From the NCBI GenBank assembly GCA_023391375.1, contig JAEWBB010000026.1:67888-131887 (forward strand): a DNA stretch of 64,000 nucleotides, given 5' to 3'. Shown here in pieces: positions 44,125 through 52,574 of this stretch. Each line of letters begins with the position of its first letter. Within the stretch, counting starts at the first letter, position 1. The position numbers and the translations under genes are program-made. The notes under the pieces were generated by a model that had not been told where the DNA came from, searched no databases, and was given only the letters and a program-made list of their open reading frames with translations. This stretch comes from Pseudomonadota bacterium (GTDB taxonomy: Bacteria; Pseudomonadota; Alphaproteobacteria; Sphingomonadales; Sphingomonadaceae).

Positions 44125-44361
44125 TCAGTGCGGGCGAATCCCCAGGTCGAGGAAGATGTCGGCCGCCACCACCATCAGCACTAGCGCGACCAGGAATTGC
44201 ATCCCTACCGCGAAGGCGAAGCGCGCCGTGCCCAGCTCGGCCTTTCCGGCGCGGCGGCGGTAAAGCGGGACCTCGCCGGTCTGCAGCGCACGGACGCCGC
44301 GAATTATCATGATCGCCGCCAGCAACAGCGCCAGCCCGCCGACCAGCGGTGCCTCGTTCAT
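44125..44361 (-). CDS. Small two-helix membrane protein, unknown
   Basis: A 78-residue protein with two predicted helices (about residues 5-22 and 48-70) joined by a basic loop (RALQTGEVPLYRRRAGKAELG). The ATG at 44361 overlaps the stop of the OsmC gene (ATGA). It lies 38 bases before scpA. No family is recognised. The position in the propionate operon suggests co-expression, not a proven metabolic role. Confidence 0.72.
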   Translation of the reverse strand: MNEAPLVGGLALLLAAIMIIRGVRALQTGEVPLYRRRAGKAELGTARFAFAVGMQFLVALVLMVVAADIFLDLGIRPH

Positions 44362-44819
44362 CGCGCCTCGACCCGGATCGTGGCGCTGACCGAATTGGCG
44401 ATGAAGCATTTCTCATGGGCTGTATGGTGGAGGTCGTCGATCGCCGCCGCGTCCGGTTGCGGATCGGCGAAGCGGACGGCGGGATGGAGCACCACCTCCT
44501 CGATCCGCACCTTGCCGTCGGCGCTGCGCACCAGCGCGGCGGTCGCCTCGTCGTCGTAGCTCGTCACCGCATGCCCCGCATGCCGGGCGAGGTCGAGGAA
44601 CCACAGCATGTGGCAGCTGGAGATAGACGCCAGGAACGCCTCTTCCGGATCGACCGCCGCCGCGTCGCTCCACGGTGCGCGGACCACATCGGGCGACGCC
44701 GATCCCGGCACCACCGCTCCGCCGTCGAAACGCCACTCGTGCGCCCGGCTGTAATGGCCCTCGCGGAAGGCGGCCGGGTCGGCGTGGGACCAGCTCACGA
44801 TGGCGGAATGCTTGGGCAT
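44358..44819 (-). CDS. OsmC-family peroxiredoxin-like protein
   Basis: A 153-residue OsmC/Ohr-type protein. The two redox cysteines are in ASISSCHMLWFL and HEKCFIANSV, matching the family spacing, so thiol-peroxidase activity is plausible. The sequence is closer to the general OsmC group than to Ohr. It sits in the propionate operon between mce and a small membrane protein, with a 132-base upstream gap that contains hairpins. Confidence 0.9.
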   Translation of the reverse strand: MPKHSAIVSWSHADPAAFREGHYSRAHEWRFDGGAVVPGSASPDVVRAPWSDAAAVDPEEAFLASISSCHMLWFLDLARHAGHAVTSYDDEATAALVRSADGKVRIEEVVLHPAVRFADPQPDAAAIDDLHHTAHEKCFIANSVSATIRVEAR

Positions 44820-44838
44820 CTCGTCCTCCTAGCGTGGG

Positions 44839-44865
44839 GACGGCGCGAAGTGAATTCGCGCCGTC
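44839..44865. repeat. Perfect 11-bp inverted repeat in the mce-osmC gap
   Basis: GACGGCGCGAA (44839-44849) and TTCGCGCCGTC (44855-44865) form a perfect stem with a five-base loop. A second hairpin, CGACGC-TTC-GCGTCG, lies at 44925-44939. No T-run follows on either strand, so the pair is not a standard terminator; mRNA processing or partial attenuation between mce and osmC is possible. Confidence 0.7.
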
Positions 44866-44951
44866 GGTCCTGTCGCCTCCGGCGCAGGCCGTCCGGCATT
44901 CGCCATCTTGTCGCGCTGCTCCGGCGACGCTTCGCGTCGGCGTCGCTGCGC

Positions 44952-45371
44952 TCAGTGGCTTTGCTTCGGGCTTTCCATGATTTCGGTCAGCGTCCCCATC
45001 ATGTCCTTGGGGTGGAGGAAGAAGATCGGCGTGCCGTGCGCGCCGATGCGGGTCGGCCCGAGGATGCGGACACCCTTCGCCTCGTACCAGCTACGCGCTT
45101 CCTCGATGTCGGCGACCTCGAAGCATAGGTGGTGCTGGCCGCCTTCGGGATTGCGATCGAGGAACTTCAGGATCGGCGAGTCCGCGCCCAGCGGCTCGAT
45201 CAGCTCGACCTGCATGTTCGGCGCATCGACGAAGCACACCCGCACCCCCTGCGCCGGCAGGTCGAACGGGTCATGGACCGTCGTCGCTCCCATTGTCTCG
45301 CGATAGAGCGCGACCGACTTCTCGATCGACGGGGTCGCGACCCCGACATGGTTCAGCCTGCCTAACTTCAT
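44952..45371 (-). CDS. mce: Methylmalonyl-CoA epimerase
   Basis: A 139-residue VOC-fold enzyme that interconverts (S)- and (R)-methylmalonyl-CoA. Metal ligands are in LNHVGVATPSIEKSV (His), VELIEPLG (Glu), QHHLCFEV (His) and a C-terminal glutamate before the end. Family signatures LGRNPEGGQHHLCFEV-like and GTPIFFLHPKDMMGTL are present. The ATG overlaps the stop of the frameshifted upstream gene (ATGA), so its translation may depend on that gene. Confidence 0.95.
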   Translation of the reverse strand: MKLGRLNHVGVATPSIEKSVALYRETMGATTVHDPFDLPAQGVRVCFVDAPNMQVELIEPLGADSPILKFLDRNPEGGQHHLCFEVADIEEARSWYEAKGVRILGPTRIGAHGTPIFFLHPKDMMGTLTEIMESPKQSH

Positions 45372-45912
45372 GACTTGGTTTTCACCTCAAAGTCGACGCC
45401 TAGCTCCTTAGCCAGCGCCTGCATGAGCGCGTTGTACGCGACGGTAATGTTCGCTTTGTTGTCTTTTTCCGTGAAACAATCAGCAAATTTAGCGTCGCCT
45501 TCTTCGGCGCGATGCAGACTAACTGTCCGCAACCGAGCGTCTTTGCGCCAACCGCCATACATCTCGAAACACTCGAGAATGAACCGGTTGTACTTCTTAG
45601 CGAAATCGGCGCTGAATATTGGAAGGTACGTAAAGACATGCCGATCCAACGATCTTTTGTGGGCGATCATATCGACCGGACTATGATCCTTCCAATTCCC
45701 CTTGAACGTGAAATAGCAAACAGATCGTTCAGCTGAAAGCCGATCTCTTTGTATAGCTCAAAACGAGTTTCAGAGACACGTCGCCGATCTTCCAATGCCC
45801 GTTCGAACTCGCGAAATCTGCGATCAGCAATCAACGCGATGATCACAACGACGATAGGCCCGGCTGCAGTGGCTACAACATTCAGCGCGGCGATGATCTG
45901 GTCCGTTGTCAC
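45368..45912 (-). pseudogene. Frameshifted gene (membrane-anchored unknown) between pccB and mce
   Basis: Two reading frames join into one protein of about 181 residues if one base is restored near 45712-45725. The first part (GTG at 45912, overlapping the pccB stop as GTGA) has a membrane helix (AAGPIVVVIIALIADRRF) and a charged region (FELYKEIGFQLNDLFA). The second frame then continues as YFTFKGNWKDHSPVD-MIAHKRSLDRHVFTYLPIF and ends in the ATGA that starts mce. The total, 545 bases, is one short of a whole number of codons. Codon use is clearly more A/T-rich than its neighbours. Real decay, a programmed shift or a sequencing error cannot be separated here; no canonical slippery heptamer is visible. 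Confidence 0.75.
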
Positions 45913-47441
45913 AGCGGAATGTTGTCGTGCTTCTTCCACGGATTCTCCAGCGCCTTGTCGCGGAGTTTCCTCAGCCCGAGCGCGACGCGCTTGCGGGTTG
46001 AGTGGGGGTAGATCACCTCGTCGATGAAGCCCTTCGAGGCCGCCACGAACGGGTTGGCGAAGCGCGCTTCATATTCGGCCGTCCGCTCGGCAATCTTGGT
46101 GGGGTCGCCCTTTTCGTCGCGGAAGATGATTTCGACCGCGCCCTTGGCGCCCATCACCGCGATCTCGGCGGTCGGCCAGGCGTAGTTCAAGTCGCCGCGC
46201 AGATGCTTCGACGCCATGACGTCATAGGCCCCGCCATAGGCCTTGCGGGTGATGACCGTGATCTTCGGCACCGTCGCTTCGGCATAGGCGAACAGCAGCT
46301 TCGCGCCATGCTTGATGATGCCGTGATGCTCCTGCCCGACGCCGGGAAGGAAGCCCGGCACGTCGACGAAGGTGACGATCGGGATGTCGAACGCGTCGCA
46401 GAAGCGCACGAACCGCGCGCCCTTCTTCGACGAATTGATGTCGAGACAGCCGGCCAGCACCATCGGCTGGTTGGCGACGATGCCGACGGTCCGCCCCTCG
46501 ACCCGCGCGAAGCCGACGATGATGTTGCCGGCGTGGTTGGGCTGGATCTCGAAGAAGTCGCCCTCGTCGGCGACCTTCCGGATCAGCTCATGCATGTCGT
46601 ACGGCTGGTTGGCGCTGGGCGGGATCAGCGTGTCGAGGCTTTCCTCGATCCGGTCCCACGCGTCCTCGGTCGGCCGGGTCGGCACGTCGTGACGGTTCGA
46701 CAGCGGCAGGAAGTCGAAGAAGTCGCGCGCCGCCAGCAGCGCATCGATGTCGTTCTCGAACGCCACGTCGGCGACGCCCGACCTGGTGGTGTGGGTGACG
46801 GCGCCGCCCAGCTCTTCCTGGGTCACCACCTCGTTGGTCACCGTCTTCACCACGTCGGGGCCGGTGACGAACATGTAGGAGCTGTCCTTCACCATGAAGA
46901 TGAAGTCGGTCATCGCCGGCGAATAGACCGCGCCGCCCGCGCACGGGCCCATGATGAGGCTGAGCTGCGGGACGACGCCGGAGGCGAGGACGTTGCGCTG
47001 GAAGACCTCGGCATAGCCGCCGAGCGAGGCAACACCCTCCTGGATGCGCGCACCGCCGCTGTCGTTCAGCCCGATCACCGGCGCGCCGACCTTCATCGCC
47101 GCGTCCATGATCTTGCAGATCTTCTGCGCATGCCGCTCCGACAGCGAGCCGCCGAACACAGTGAAATCCTGCGCGAAGACATAAACCAGGCGGCCGTTGA
47201 TCGTGCCCGATCCGGTGACGACGCCGTCGCCCGGAATCTTGGTCGCCTCCATGCCGAAGTCGACGCAGTTGTGCTCGACATACATGTCGACTTCTTCGAA
47301 CGAATCCGGGTCGAGCAGCACCGACAAGCGCTCGCGCGCGGTCAGCCGGCCCTTGGCGTGCTGCGCGTCGATGCGCTTCTGCCCGCCGCCCATTCGGGCC
47401 GCGTCGCGCCGTGCCTCAAGTTCCTGGATTGTCGTCGCCAT
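45909..47441 (-). CDS. pccB: Propionyl-CoA carboxylase, carboxyltransferase beta subunit
   Basis: A 510-residue carboxyltransferase. The ATG at 47441 follows GAGGAG with good spacing. Family regions GRLTARERLSVLLDPDSFEEV, GGSLSERHAQKICKIMD, the glycine-rich ALNDSGGARIQEGV-type oxyanion site (GLNDSGGARIQEG) and FVDVPGFLPGVGQEHHGI are present. It transfers the carboxyl group from biotin on PccA to propionyl-CoA. It is the first gene of the propionate operon and diverges from the histidine phosphatase gene. Confidence 0.96.
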   Translation of the reverse strand: MATTIQELEARRDAARMGGGQKRIDAQHAKGRLTARERLSVLLDPDSFEEVDMYVEHNCVDFGMEATKIPGDGVVTGSGTINGRLVYVFAQDFTVFGGSLSERHAQKICKIMDAAMKVGAPVIGLNDSGGARIQEGVASLGGYAEVFQRNVLASGVVPQLSLIMGPCAGGAVYSPAMTDFIFMVKDSSYMFVTGPDVVKTVTNEVVTQEELGGAVTHTTRSGVADVAFENDIDALLAARDFFDFLPLSNRHDVPTRPTEDAWDRIEESLDTLIPPSANQPYDMHELIRKVADEGDFFEIQPNHAGNIIVGFARVEGRTVGIVANQPMVLAGCLDINSSKKGARFVRFCDAFDIPIVTFVDVPGFLPGVGQEHHGIIKHGAKLLFAYAEATVPKITVITRKAYGGAYDVMASKHLRGDLNYAWPTAEIAVMGAKGAVEIIFRDEKGDPTKIAERTAEYEARFANPFVAASKGFIDEVIYPHSTRKRVALGLRKLRDKALENPWKKHDNIPL

Positions 47442-47533
47442 GGTCACTCCTCAGCGCAACGCCTTTCAACAATTCGCGCCGTGAAACAAGGTGCCGCCGC
47501 CATGCATTGGAAATGCCGACAGGAGGCGCGTGG

Positions 47534-48304
47534 ATGGCATTTTCGAGACATTGGCCGGAACGCCTGTGGCTGGTTCGTCATGGGCAGAGCCAAGGGAATG
47601 TCGCGCGCGATGCGGCCCATGAGGCAGGGCTCAGTGTCATCGATCTCGACCTGCGCGACGTGGATGTCCCGCTATCGGACCTGGGCCACCGCCAGGCCGA
47701 AGCGGTCGGGCACTGGTTCGCCGCACTTCCCGAAAAGGAAAAGCCGGAGGTACTGCTGTCTTCGCCCTATATCCGGGCGCGCCAGACGGCAGAAGCGATC
47801 TGCGCGGCAGGCGGCCTGGCTGGCGGGGCCAAGCCGACGGTGATCGACGAACGCCTGCGCGAACGCGAGTTCGGCGTCTTCGACGGACTCACCACGCAGG
47901 GCATCCGCGAGAAATACCCCGACGAAGCGGCCCATCGCACCAAGATGGGCAAATTCTATCACCGCCCCCCGGGCGGGGAGAGCTGGGCGGACGTGATCCT
48001 CCGGCTGCGCTCGGTGCTCAACACCATCAACCTCCAGTTCGCCGACAAACGGGTGTTGATCGTTTGCCACCAGGTCGTCGTGCTGTGCATCCGCTACATC
48101 CTCGAGGAATTGAGTGAGGCCGACATCCTGGCCATCGACAAGCAGGCGGACATCCTGAACTGCGGCATTTGTGCCTTCGACTTCGAACCCAACCACCTCT
48201 CGCTCTGCGTCCCACGCCTGGTGATCTGGAATCACGCCGCCCCGCTGGAATCCGAAGGAACCCCGCAAACCGCCGAACCGGACGCAATGACCGGTTCTCG
48301 ATGA
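47534..48304 (+). CDS. Histidine phosphatase family protein
   Basis: A 256-residue phosphoglycerate-mutase-like phosphatase. The phosphohistidine motif is WLVRHGQSQGN, the second histidine is in VLIVCHQVVV, and EREFGVFDGLT carries the acid/base glutamate. A strong AGGAGG site lies eight bases before the ATG at 47534. Its stop overlaps the start of the NAD(P)HX dehydratase (ATGA). Substrate unknown; possibly a broad phosphatase. Confidence 0.92.
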   Translation: MAFSRHWPERLWLVRHGQSQGNVARDAAHEAGLSVIDLDLRDVDVPLSDLGHRQAEAVGHWFAALPEKEKPEVLLSSPYIRARQTAEAICAAGGLAGGAKPTVIDERLREREFGVFDGLTTQGIREKYPDEAAHRTKMGKFYHRPPGGESWADVILRLRSVLNTINLQFADKRVLIVCHQVVVLCIRYILEELSEADILAIDKQADILNCGICAFDFEPNHLSLCVPRLVIWNHAAPLESEGTPQTAEPDAMTGSR

Positions 48305-49170
48305 GTGACCCAATCCCCCTCGATGGCGGCGAACTTGGCCGGCACGCGCTTCCCCCCATCGCGGAAGACGACAAGGCTGGGCACGGAACGCTGCTTCTCA
48401 TCGCAGGGTCGCGCGAGGTCCCGGGCGCCGTCCTGCTTGCGGGCGAGGCCGGGATGCGCGCGGGCGCAGGGCGACTGCAATGCGCCGTCCCCCGGAGCAT
48501 TGCGGTCCAGCTGGGCGTCGCCCTCCCCTTTGCGATGGTCTCAGGTCACGCCGAAGACGAGGACGGCGGCCTGGCGAACGATGCCATCGGCTCGGTCGTG
48601 GAGCGCCTTGAGCGCGTCGACGCGGTTGTCGCGGGCCCGGGCATGACCAACAATGCAATGGCGGCGGGTCTTGCGGCAGCGCTCCTGGAGAGCCGCAAGC
48701 CGCTCGCTCTCGACGCCGCGCTGCTGCACGCTCTTCCGGCCCAGGAAGGTCACGCCCGCAAGTCGTCGACGACGCCGTTGCTGCTCCCCCATGCGGGCGA
48801 ACTCGCCTCGCTACTTGAATGCGAGGTTGGCGACGTGGAGCGCGACCCGCTCGCCGCCGGCCGAGCATGCGCCGCGAAATACGATGCGCTGGTGCTCGTC
48901 AAGGGAGCGAAAAGCCATATCGTCGCGCCGGATGGCGAGACATGGCGATACGAAGGCGGGGGACCAGGCCTCGGCGTCTCCGGATCCGGAGACGTGTTGG
49001 CCGGCATAGTCGGTGGCCTGCTTGCCCGAGGTGCAGACGGCCTGTCCGCATTGCTCTGGGCCGTCGCACTGCATGGCAATGCCGGGCGGCGACTGGCCCA
49101 TCGACAGGGCACCGTGGGCTTTCTGGCGAGCGAATTGCCCGCCGAGATTCCGGCCCTGCTTCCTAGTTGA
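48301..49170 (+). CDS. nnrD: ADP/ATP-dependent NAD(P)H-hydrate dehydratase
   Basis: A 289-residue ribokinase-like enzyme that repairs hydrated NAD(P)H. Motifs are GHGTLLLIAGSREVPGAVLL near the start, AGPGMTNNAM, LLPHAGELASLLE and the nucleotide-binding GVSGSGDVLAGIVGGLLARG. The N-terminal epimerase (NnrE) domain found in fused bacterial proteins is absent, so the epimerase must be elsewhere. The gene is coupled to the histidine phosphatase gene and overlaps the convergent pyk by 8 bases. Confidence 0.9.
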   Translation: MSDPIPLDGGELGRHALPPIAEDDKAGHGTLLLIAGSREVPGAVLLAGEAGMRAGAGRLQCAVPRSIAVQLGVALPFAMVSGHAEDEDGGLANDAIGSVVERLERVDAVVAGPGMTNNAMAAGLAAALLESRKPLALDAALLHALPAQEGHARKSSTTPLLLPHAGELASLLECEVGDVERDPLAAGRACAAKYDALVLVKGAKSHIVAPDGETWRYEGGGPGLGVSGSGDVLAGIVGGLLARGADGLSALLWAVALHGNAGRRLAHRQGTVGFLASELPAEIPALLPS

Positions 49171-50611
49171 GGTAGCTGTCGAGTTCGTCGCCGGCGAGGC
49201 GGACGACGTGGATAACGTTGGTCGAGCCCGACGTCTTGAACGGCACACCGGCCATGATCACCATCCGCTCGCCCTTGCCGACCAGCTGGTGGCGAAGCGC
49301 CATGCGCTTGGCCTTGCCGACCATCTCCTCGAAGCTCGAGACGTCGCGGGTGTGGACGGCGTGGACGCCCCACTGCAGGCCGAGCTTGCGCGCCACCTTC
49401 ATGCTGGCGGTCATCACCATGATCGGCACCGGCGGCCGCTCGCGGGCAATGCGCCGCGCGGTCGAACCGGACGAAGTGTAGCAGGCCATCGCCGTGGCCC
49501 CGAGGATACGGACGATCTTCTCCGCGCTTTCCGAAAGGGCGTCGGCGATCGTCGCCTCGGCCGGTGTTTCGGTGAAATGGACGCGTGCGGAATAGACCGG
49601 ATCGCTTTCGACAGAGCGGCCGATCTTGTCCATCATCATCACCGCTTCGACCGGAAACTGGCCGGCGGCGCTTTCGGCCGACAGCATGACTGCGTCGGCG
49701 CCTTCGTAAATGGCGTTGGCGACGTCGCTGACTTCGGCGCGGGTCGGCGTCGGGCTGACGATCATCGATTCCAGCATCTGGGTCGCGACCACCACCGGCT
49801 TGCCGGCCTGGCGTGCGGCGGCGACGATCCGGTTCTGCGCCGGAGGCACGCCTTCGGGCGGCAGTTCGACGCCAAGGTCGCCGCGCGCGACCATTACTGC
49901 GTCGGCGGCCTCGATGATCTCGTCGAGCCGGTCCATCGCCCGCGGCTTTTCGATCTTGGCGAGCAGGCCCGCCTTGCCGCCGATCAGCGCCTTGCCCTCG
50001 ATCACGTCTTCGGGCCGCTGGACGAAGCTCATGGCGATATAATCGGCGCCCTGGTCGAGCGCGAACTGGAGGTCGGACTTGTCCTTGTCGGTCAGCGCGG
50101 GAATCGGGATGACGACGTCGGGCACGTTGACGCCCTTGGCGTTGCTGATCTTGCCGCCGACCTCGACCACGGTGGCGATCTGGTCGCCCTCGACGCCGGC
50201 CACCCGCAGGCGAATCTTGCCGTCGTCGACCAGCAGCAGCGCGCCCTTGGCGACCGCTTCGAACAGCTCGGGATGCGGCAGCTCGACGCGCTGCTCGTCC
50301 CCGGGCTCGGCCGAACGGTCGAGGACGAACATCTGCCCCTCCTTCAGCATCGCCGATCCGGCCTTGAACTTGCCGACGCGAAGCTTGGGACCCTGGAGGT
50401 CGAAAAGGATGGTGGTCGGCCGGCCGAGCGGCTTTTCCAGCGCCCGGATCGCGTCGACCAGCTTGGCCTTGTCGGCCTGGTTGCCGTGGCTCATGTTGAT
50501 CCGGAAGGCGTCCGCACCGGCCTCCATCAGCGAGCGGATCATTTCCGGATCGCTGGATGCGGGGCCGAGGGTGGCGAGGATCTTGACCTTGCGGGAACGG
50601 GGCTTGAGCAT
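49163..50611 (-). CDS. pyk: Pyruvate kinase
   Basis: A 482-residue glycolytic enzyme, PEP + ADP to pyruvate + ATP. The N-terminal RKVKILATLGPASSDPEMI, the ATP/substrate region MSHGNQADK, the active-site signature (AIMVARGDLGVELP-like: DAVMVARGDLGVELPPE), and the LDQGADYIAMSFVQ region are present, followed by the C-terminal regulatory domain. The length is normal. It is monocistronic and divergent from gapR. Confidence 0.97.
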   Translation of the reverse strand: MLKPRSRKVKILATLGPASSDPEMIRSLMEAGADAFRINMSHGNQADKAKLVDAIRALEKPLGRPTTILFDLQGPKLRVGKFKAGSAMLKEGQMFVLDRSAEPGDEQRVELPHPELFEAVAKGALLLVDDGKIRLRVAGVEGDQIATVVEVGGKISNAKGVNVPDVVIPIPALTDKDKSDLQFALDQGADYIAMSFVQRPEDVIEGKALIGGKAGLLAKIEKPRAMDRLDEIIEAADAVMVARGDLGVELPPEGVPPAQNRIVAAARQAGKPVVVATQMLESMIVSPTPTRAEVSDVANAIYEGADAVMLSAESAAGQFPVEAVMMMDKIGRSVESDPVYSARVHFTETPAEATIADALSESAEKIVRILGATAMACYTSSGSTARRIARERPPVPIMVMTASMKVARKLGLQWGVHAVHTRDVSSFEEMVGKAKRMALRHQLVGKGERMVIMAGVPFKTSGSTNVIHVVRLAGDELDSYLN

Positions 50612-50723
50612 GGGCTTCGCTCATAGCGGGGCCGCGTGACGGTTCAACCGCCTTGAGCCTGCCGCGCGCCTCGCCTAGGGACGCCGTCCGACACCAACAC
50701 GATTGATTCTGGGGAAATTTCAC

Positions 50724-50966
50724 ATGAGCGAAGCCAATGTCGCGGCCGACCAGCTGCGTCTTTTCATCGAACGCATCGAGCGCCTCGAAGAGGAAAAGAA
50801 GGGCATCGCCGACGACGTGAAGGACGTCTACGCCGAGGCCAAGGCCAACGGTTACGACACCAAGACGATGCGCAAGATCGTTAGCCTTCGCCGCATGGAA
50901 AAGCACGCCCGCGACGAGGCCGACGCCCTGCTCGAAACCTATCGCAACGCGCTGGGCCTCGACTAA
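50724..50966 (+). CDS. gapR: Nucleoid-associated protein GapR (DUF2312)
   Basis: An 80-residue DNA-binding protein of the alphaproteobacterial GapR family, which binds overtwisted DNA ahead of replication and transcription. Residues 10-40 form a coiled-coil helix (LRLFIERIERLEEEKKGIADDVKDV), with YAEAKANGYDTKTMRKIVSLRR as the DNA-contacting part. The ATG at 50724 is preceded by GGGGAAATTT. It is followed by the UPF0145 gene 31 bases on. Confidence 0.95.
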   Translation: MSEANVAADQLRLFIERIERLEEEKKGIADDVKDVYAEAKANGYDTKTMRKIVSLRRMEKHARDEADALLETYRNALGLD

Positions 50967-50997
50967 GGTCTTCCCCAACCGGCAAAGGAAACGCGCG

Positions 50998-51318
50998 ATG
51001 ATCCTGACGACCACCAGCCACATCGAAGGCCGTCCCGTGGCCGCCTACCTTGGCGTCGTGTGCGGCGAAGTGATCATCGGCGCGAACATCTTCCGCGACC
51101 TGTTCGCCGGCATCCGCGACATCGTCGGCGGCCGCGCGGGCGCCTACGAGGAAGCGCTCGAGGGCGCCCGGCAGGAAGTCATGGAAGAGCTGAAGGAAAA
51201 GGCGAGCGCGCTGGGCGCCAGCGCCATCATCGGCATCGACCTCGATTATGAAGTGCTCGGCCAGAACGGCAGCATGATGATGGTGACCGCCAGCGGCACC
51301 GCCGTCCGCCTCGGCTAA
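50998..51318 (+). CDS. UPF0145 (YbjQ-like) protein
   Basis: A 106-residue pentamer-forming family member. The sequence MILTTTSHIEGRPVAAYLGVV, GANIFRDLFAGIRDIVGGR and ASAIIGIDLDYEVLG is typical. Annotated elsewhere as a heavy-metal-binding domain, but no clear Cys/His metal ligands are visible, so that function is doubtful. It lies between gapR and yebC with short gaps. Confidence 0.9.
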   Translation: MILTTTSHIEGRPVAAYLGVVCGEVIIGANIFRDLFAGIRDIVGGRAGAYEEALEGARQEVMEELKEKASALGASAIIGIDLDYEVLGQNGSMMMVTASGTAVRLG

Positions 51319-51341
51319 GCGGTTTAGGGAAGAAGAAGACC

Positions 51342-52085
51342 ATGGCAGGCCATTCCAAATTCAAGAACATTATGCACCGCAAGGGCGCGCAGGATAAGAA
51401 GCGCTCGGGCATGTTTTCGAAGCTCAGCCGCGAAATCACCGTCGCGGCGAAAATGGGCCTGCCCGACCCGGACATGAACCCGCGCCTGCGCGCCGCGGTC
51501 AACGCCGCCAAGGCGCAGTCGATGCCCAAGGACAATATCCAGCGCTCGATCGACAAGGCGTCGAAGGGCGACGCGGAGAATTACGAGGAAGTCCGCTACG
51601 AGGGCTACGGCCCTTCGGGCGTCGCGATCATCGTCGAGGCGCTGACCGACAACCGCAACCGCACCGCGACCAACATCCGCACCGCCTTCTCCAAGAACGG
51701 CGGCAACCTCGGCGCGTCGGGTTCCGTCAGCCACGGCTTCGAACGGCTCGGCCTGATCGAATATCCGGCCAGCGCCGGCGATGAGGACAAGGTGATGGAG
51801 GCCGCGATCGAGGCCGGCGCCGACGACGTCCAGTCCGACGAGGACGGCCATCAGATCTGGACCCAGCAGGACGGCATGCATGACGTGGCCAAGGCGCTCG
51901 AAAGCGCGCTCGGCGAAGCCACCGCGGTCAAGCTGGCATGGAAGCCGACGCTGACCACCGCCGTCACCGGCGACGCGGTCTCGACGCTGATGAAGCTGGT
52001 CGACACCTTGGAAGACGACGACGACGTCCAGACCGTGTGGGGCAACTACGACATCTCCGACGAGGAGCTGGAGAAGCTCGGCTGA
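51342..52085 (+). CDS. yebC: YebC/PmpR family regulator (TACO1-like)
   Basis: A 247-residue protein with the signature AGHSKFKNIMHRKGAQDKKR at the N-terminus and the central VRYEGYGPSGVAIIVEALTDN. YebC-type proteins act in translation of proline-rich stretches or as transcriptional regulators, depending on the member. It is directly upstream of ruvC, a classical arrangement, and its stop overlaps the ruvC start region. Confidence 0.95.
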   Translation: MAGHSKFKNIMHRKGAQDKKRSGMFSKLSREITVAAKMGLPDPDMNPRLRAAVNAAKAQSMPKDNIQRSIDKASKGDAENYEEVRYEGYGPSGVAIIVEALTDNRNRTATNIRTAFSKNGGNLGASGSVSHGFERLGLIEYPASAGDEDKVMEAAIEAGADDVQSDEDGHQIWTQQDGMHDVAKALESALGEATAVKLAWKPTLTTAVTGDAVSTLMKLVDTLEDDDDVQTVWGNYDISDEELEKLG

Positions 52086-52573
52086 CCCTAATCCTCGGCC
52101 TCGACCCCTCGCTATCGTCGACCGGTTGGGGCCTGATCCGTGCCGAGGGCAATCGCCTGACGCATGTCGGCAACGGCCAACTGAAGACCAGTGCGACGGA
52201 GCCGCTGCCCGCCCGCCTGTCGCATCTCGCAAGCCAGCTCGAGGCGTTGCTCGCCGATCACGTCATCCACGCGGCGGCGGTCGAGGAAGTGTTCGTCAAC
52301 AAGAACCCGCAGTCGACCCTGAAACTGGCGCAGGCGCGCGGCGTGGCGCTGATGGTCGCGGCACGCGGCGGGCTGGCGGTCGGCGAATATGCGCCGACGC
52401 TGGTCAAGAAAGCGGTGGTCGGCACCGGCGGCGCGGACAAGGCGCAGGTCCACGCCATGGTCCAGCGCCTCATGCCCGGCTGCAAGCCAGCGGGCCCCGA
52501 CGCGGCCGATGCGCTGGCGGTGGCCGTGACGCACGCGCACCATCTGGCGAGCGCGCGCGCCGGCCTTCGCTAG
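52082..52573 (+). CDS. ruvC: Holliday-junction resolvase RuvC
   Basis: Endonuclease that resolves Holliday junctions; about 163 residues. The acidic catalytic residues lie in ILGLDPSLSSTGWG, AAVEEVFVNKNPQST and the C-terminal DAADALAVAVTHAH. No ATG, GTG or TTG precedes the conserved start closely. A CTG at 52082 overlaps the yebC stop (CTGA) and follows GGAG by eight bases, so a rare CTG start is the best choice. The nearest GTG (52037) would add 15 unconserved residues and has no good ribosome site. Confidence 0.9.
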   Translation: MTLILGLDPSLSSTGWGLIRAEGNRLTHVGNGQLKTSATEPLPARLSHLASQLEALLADHVIHAAAVEEVFVNKNPQSTLKLAQARGVALMVAARGGLAVGEYAPTLVKKAVVGTGGADKAQVHAMVQRLMPGCKPAGPDAADALAVAVTHAHHLASARAGLR

Positions 52574-52574
52574 G

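Noticed and set aside
45700..45730. Programmed -1 frameshift in the gene between pccB and mce.
   Set aside because: No X-XXY-YYZ slippery heptamer and no clear downstream stem are visible; decay or a sequencing error is simpler.
47442..47533. Cobalamin riboswitch upstream of the propionate operon.
   Set aside because: The gap is only 92 bases and shows no B12-box-like conserved sequence or long leader.
48750..51023. A long minus-strand frame overlapping pyk in another phase.
   Set aside because: The same-strand pyk frame contains the conserved enzyme; the other phase is Arg/Gly/Asp-rich noise.
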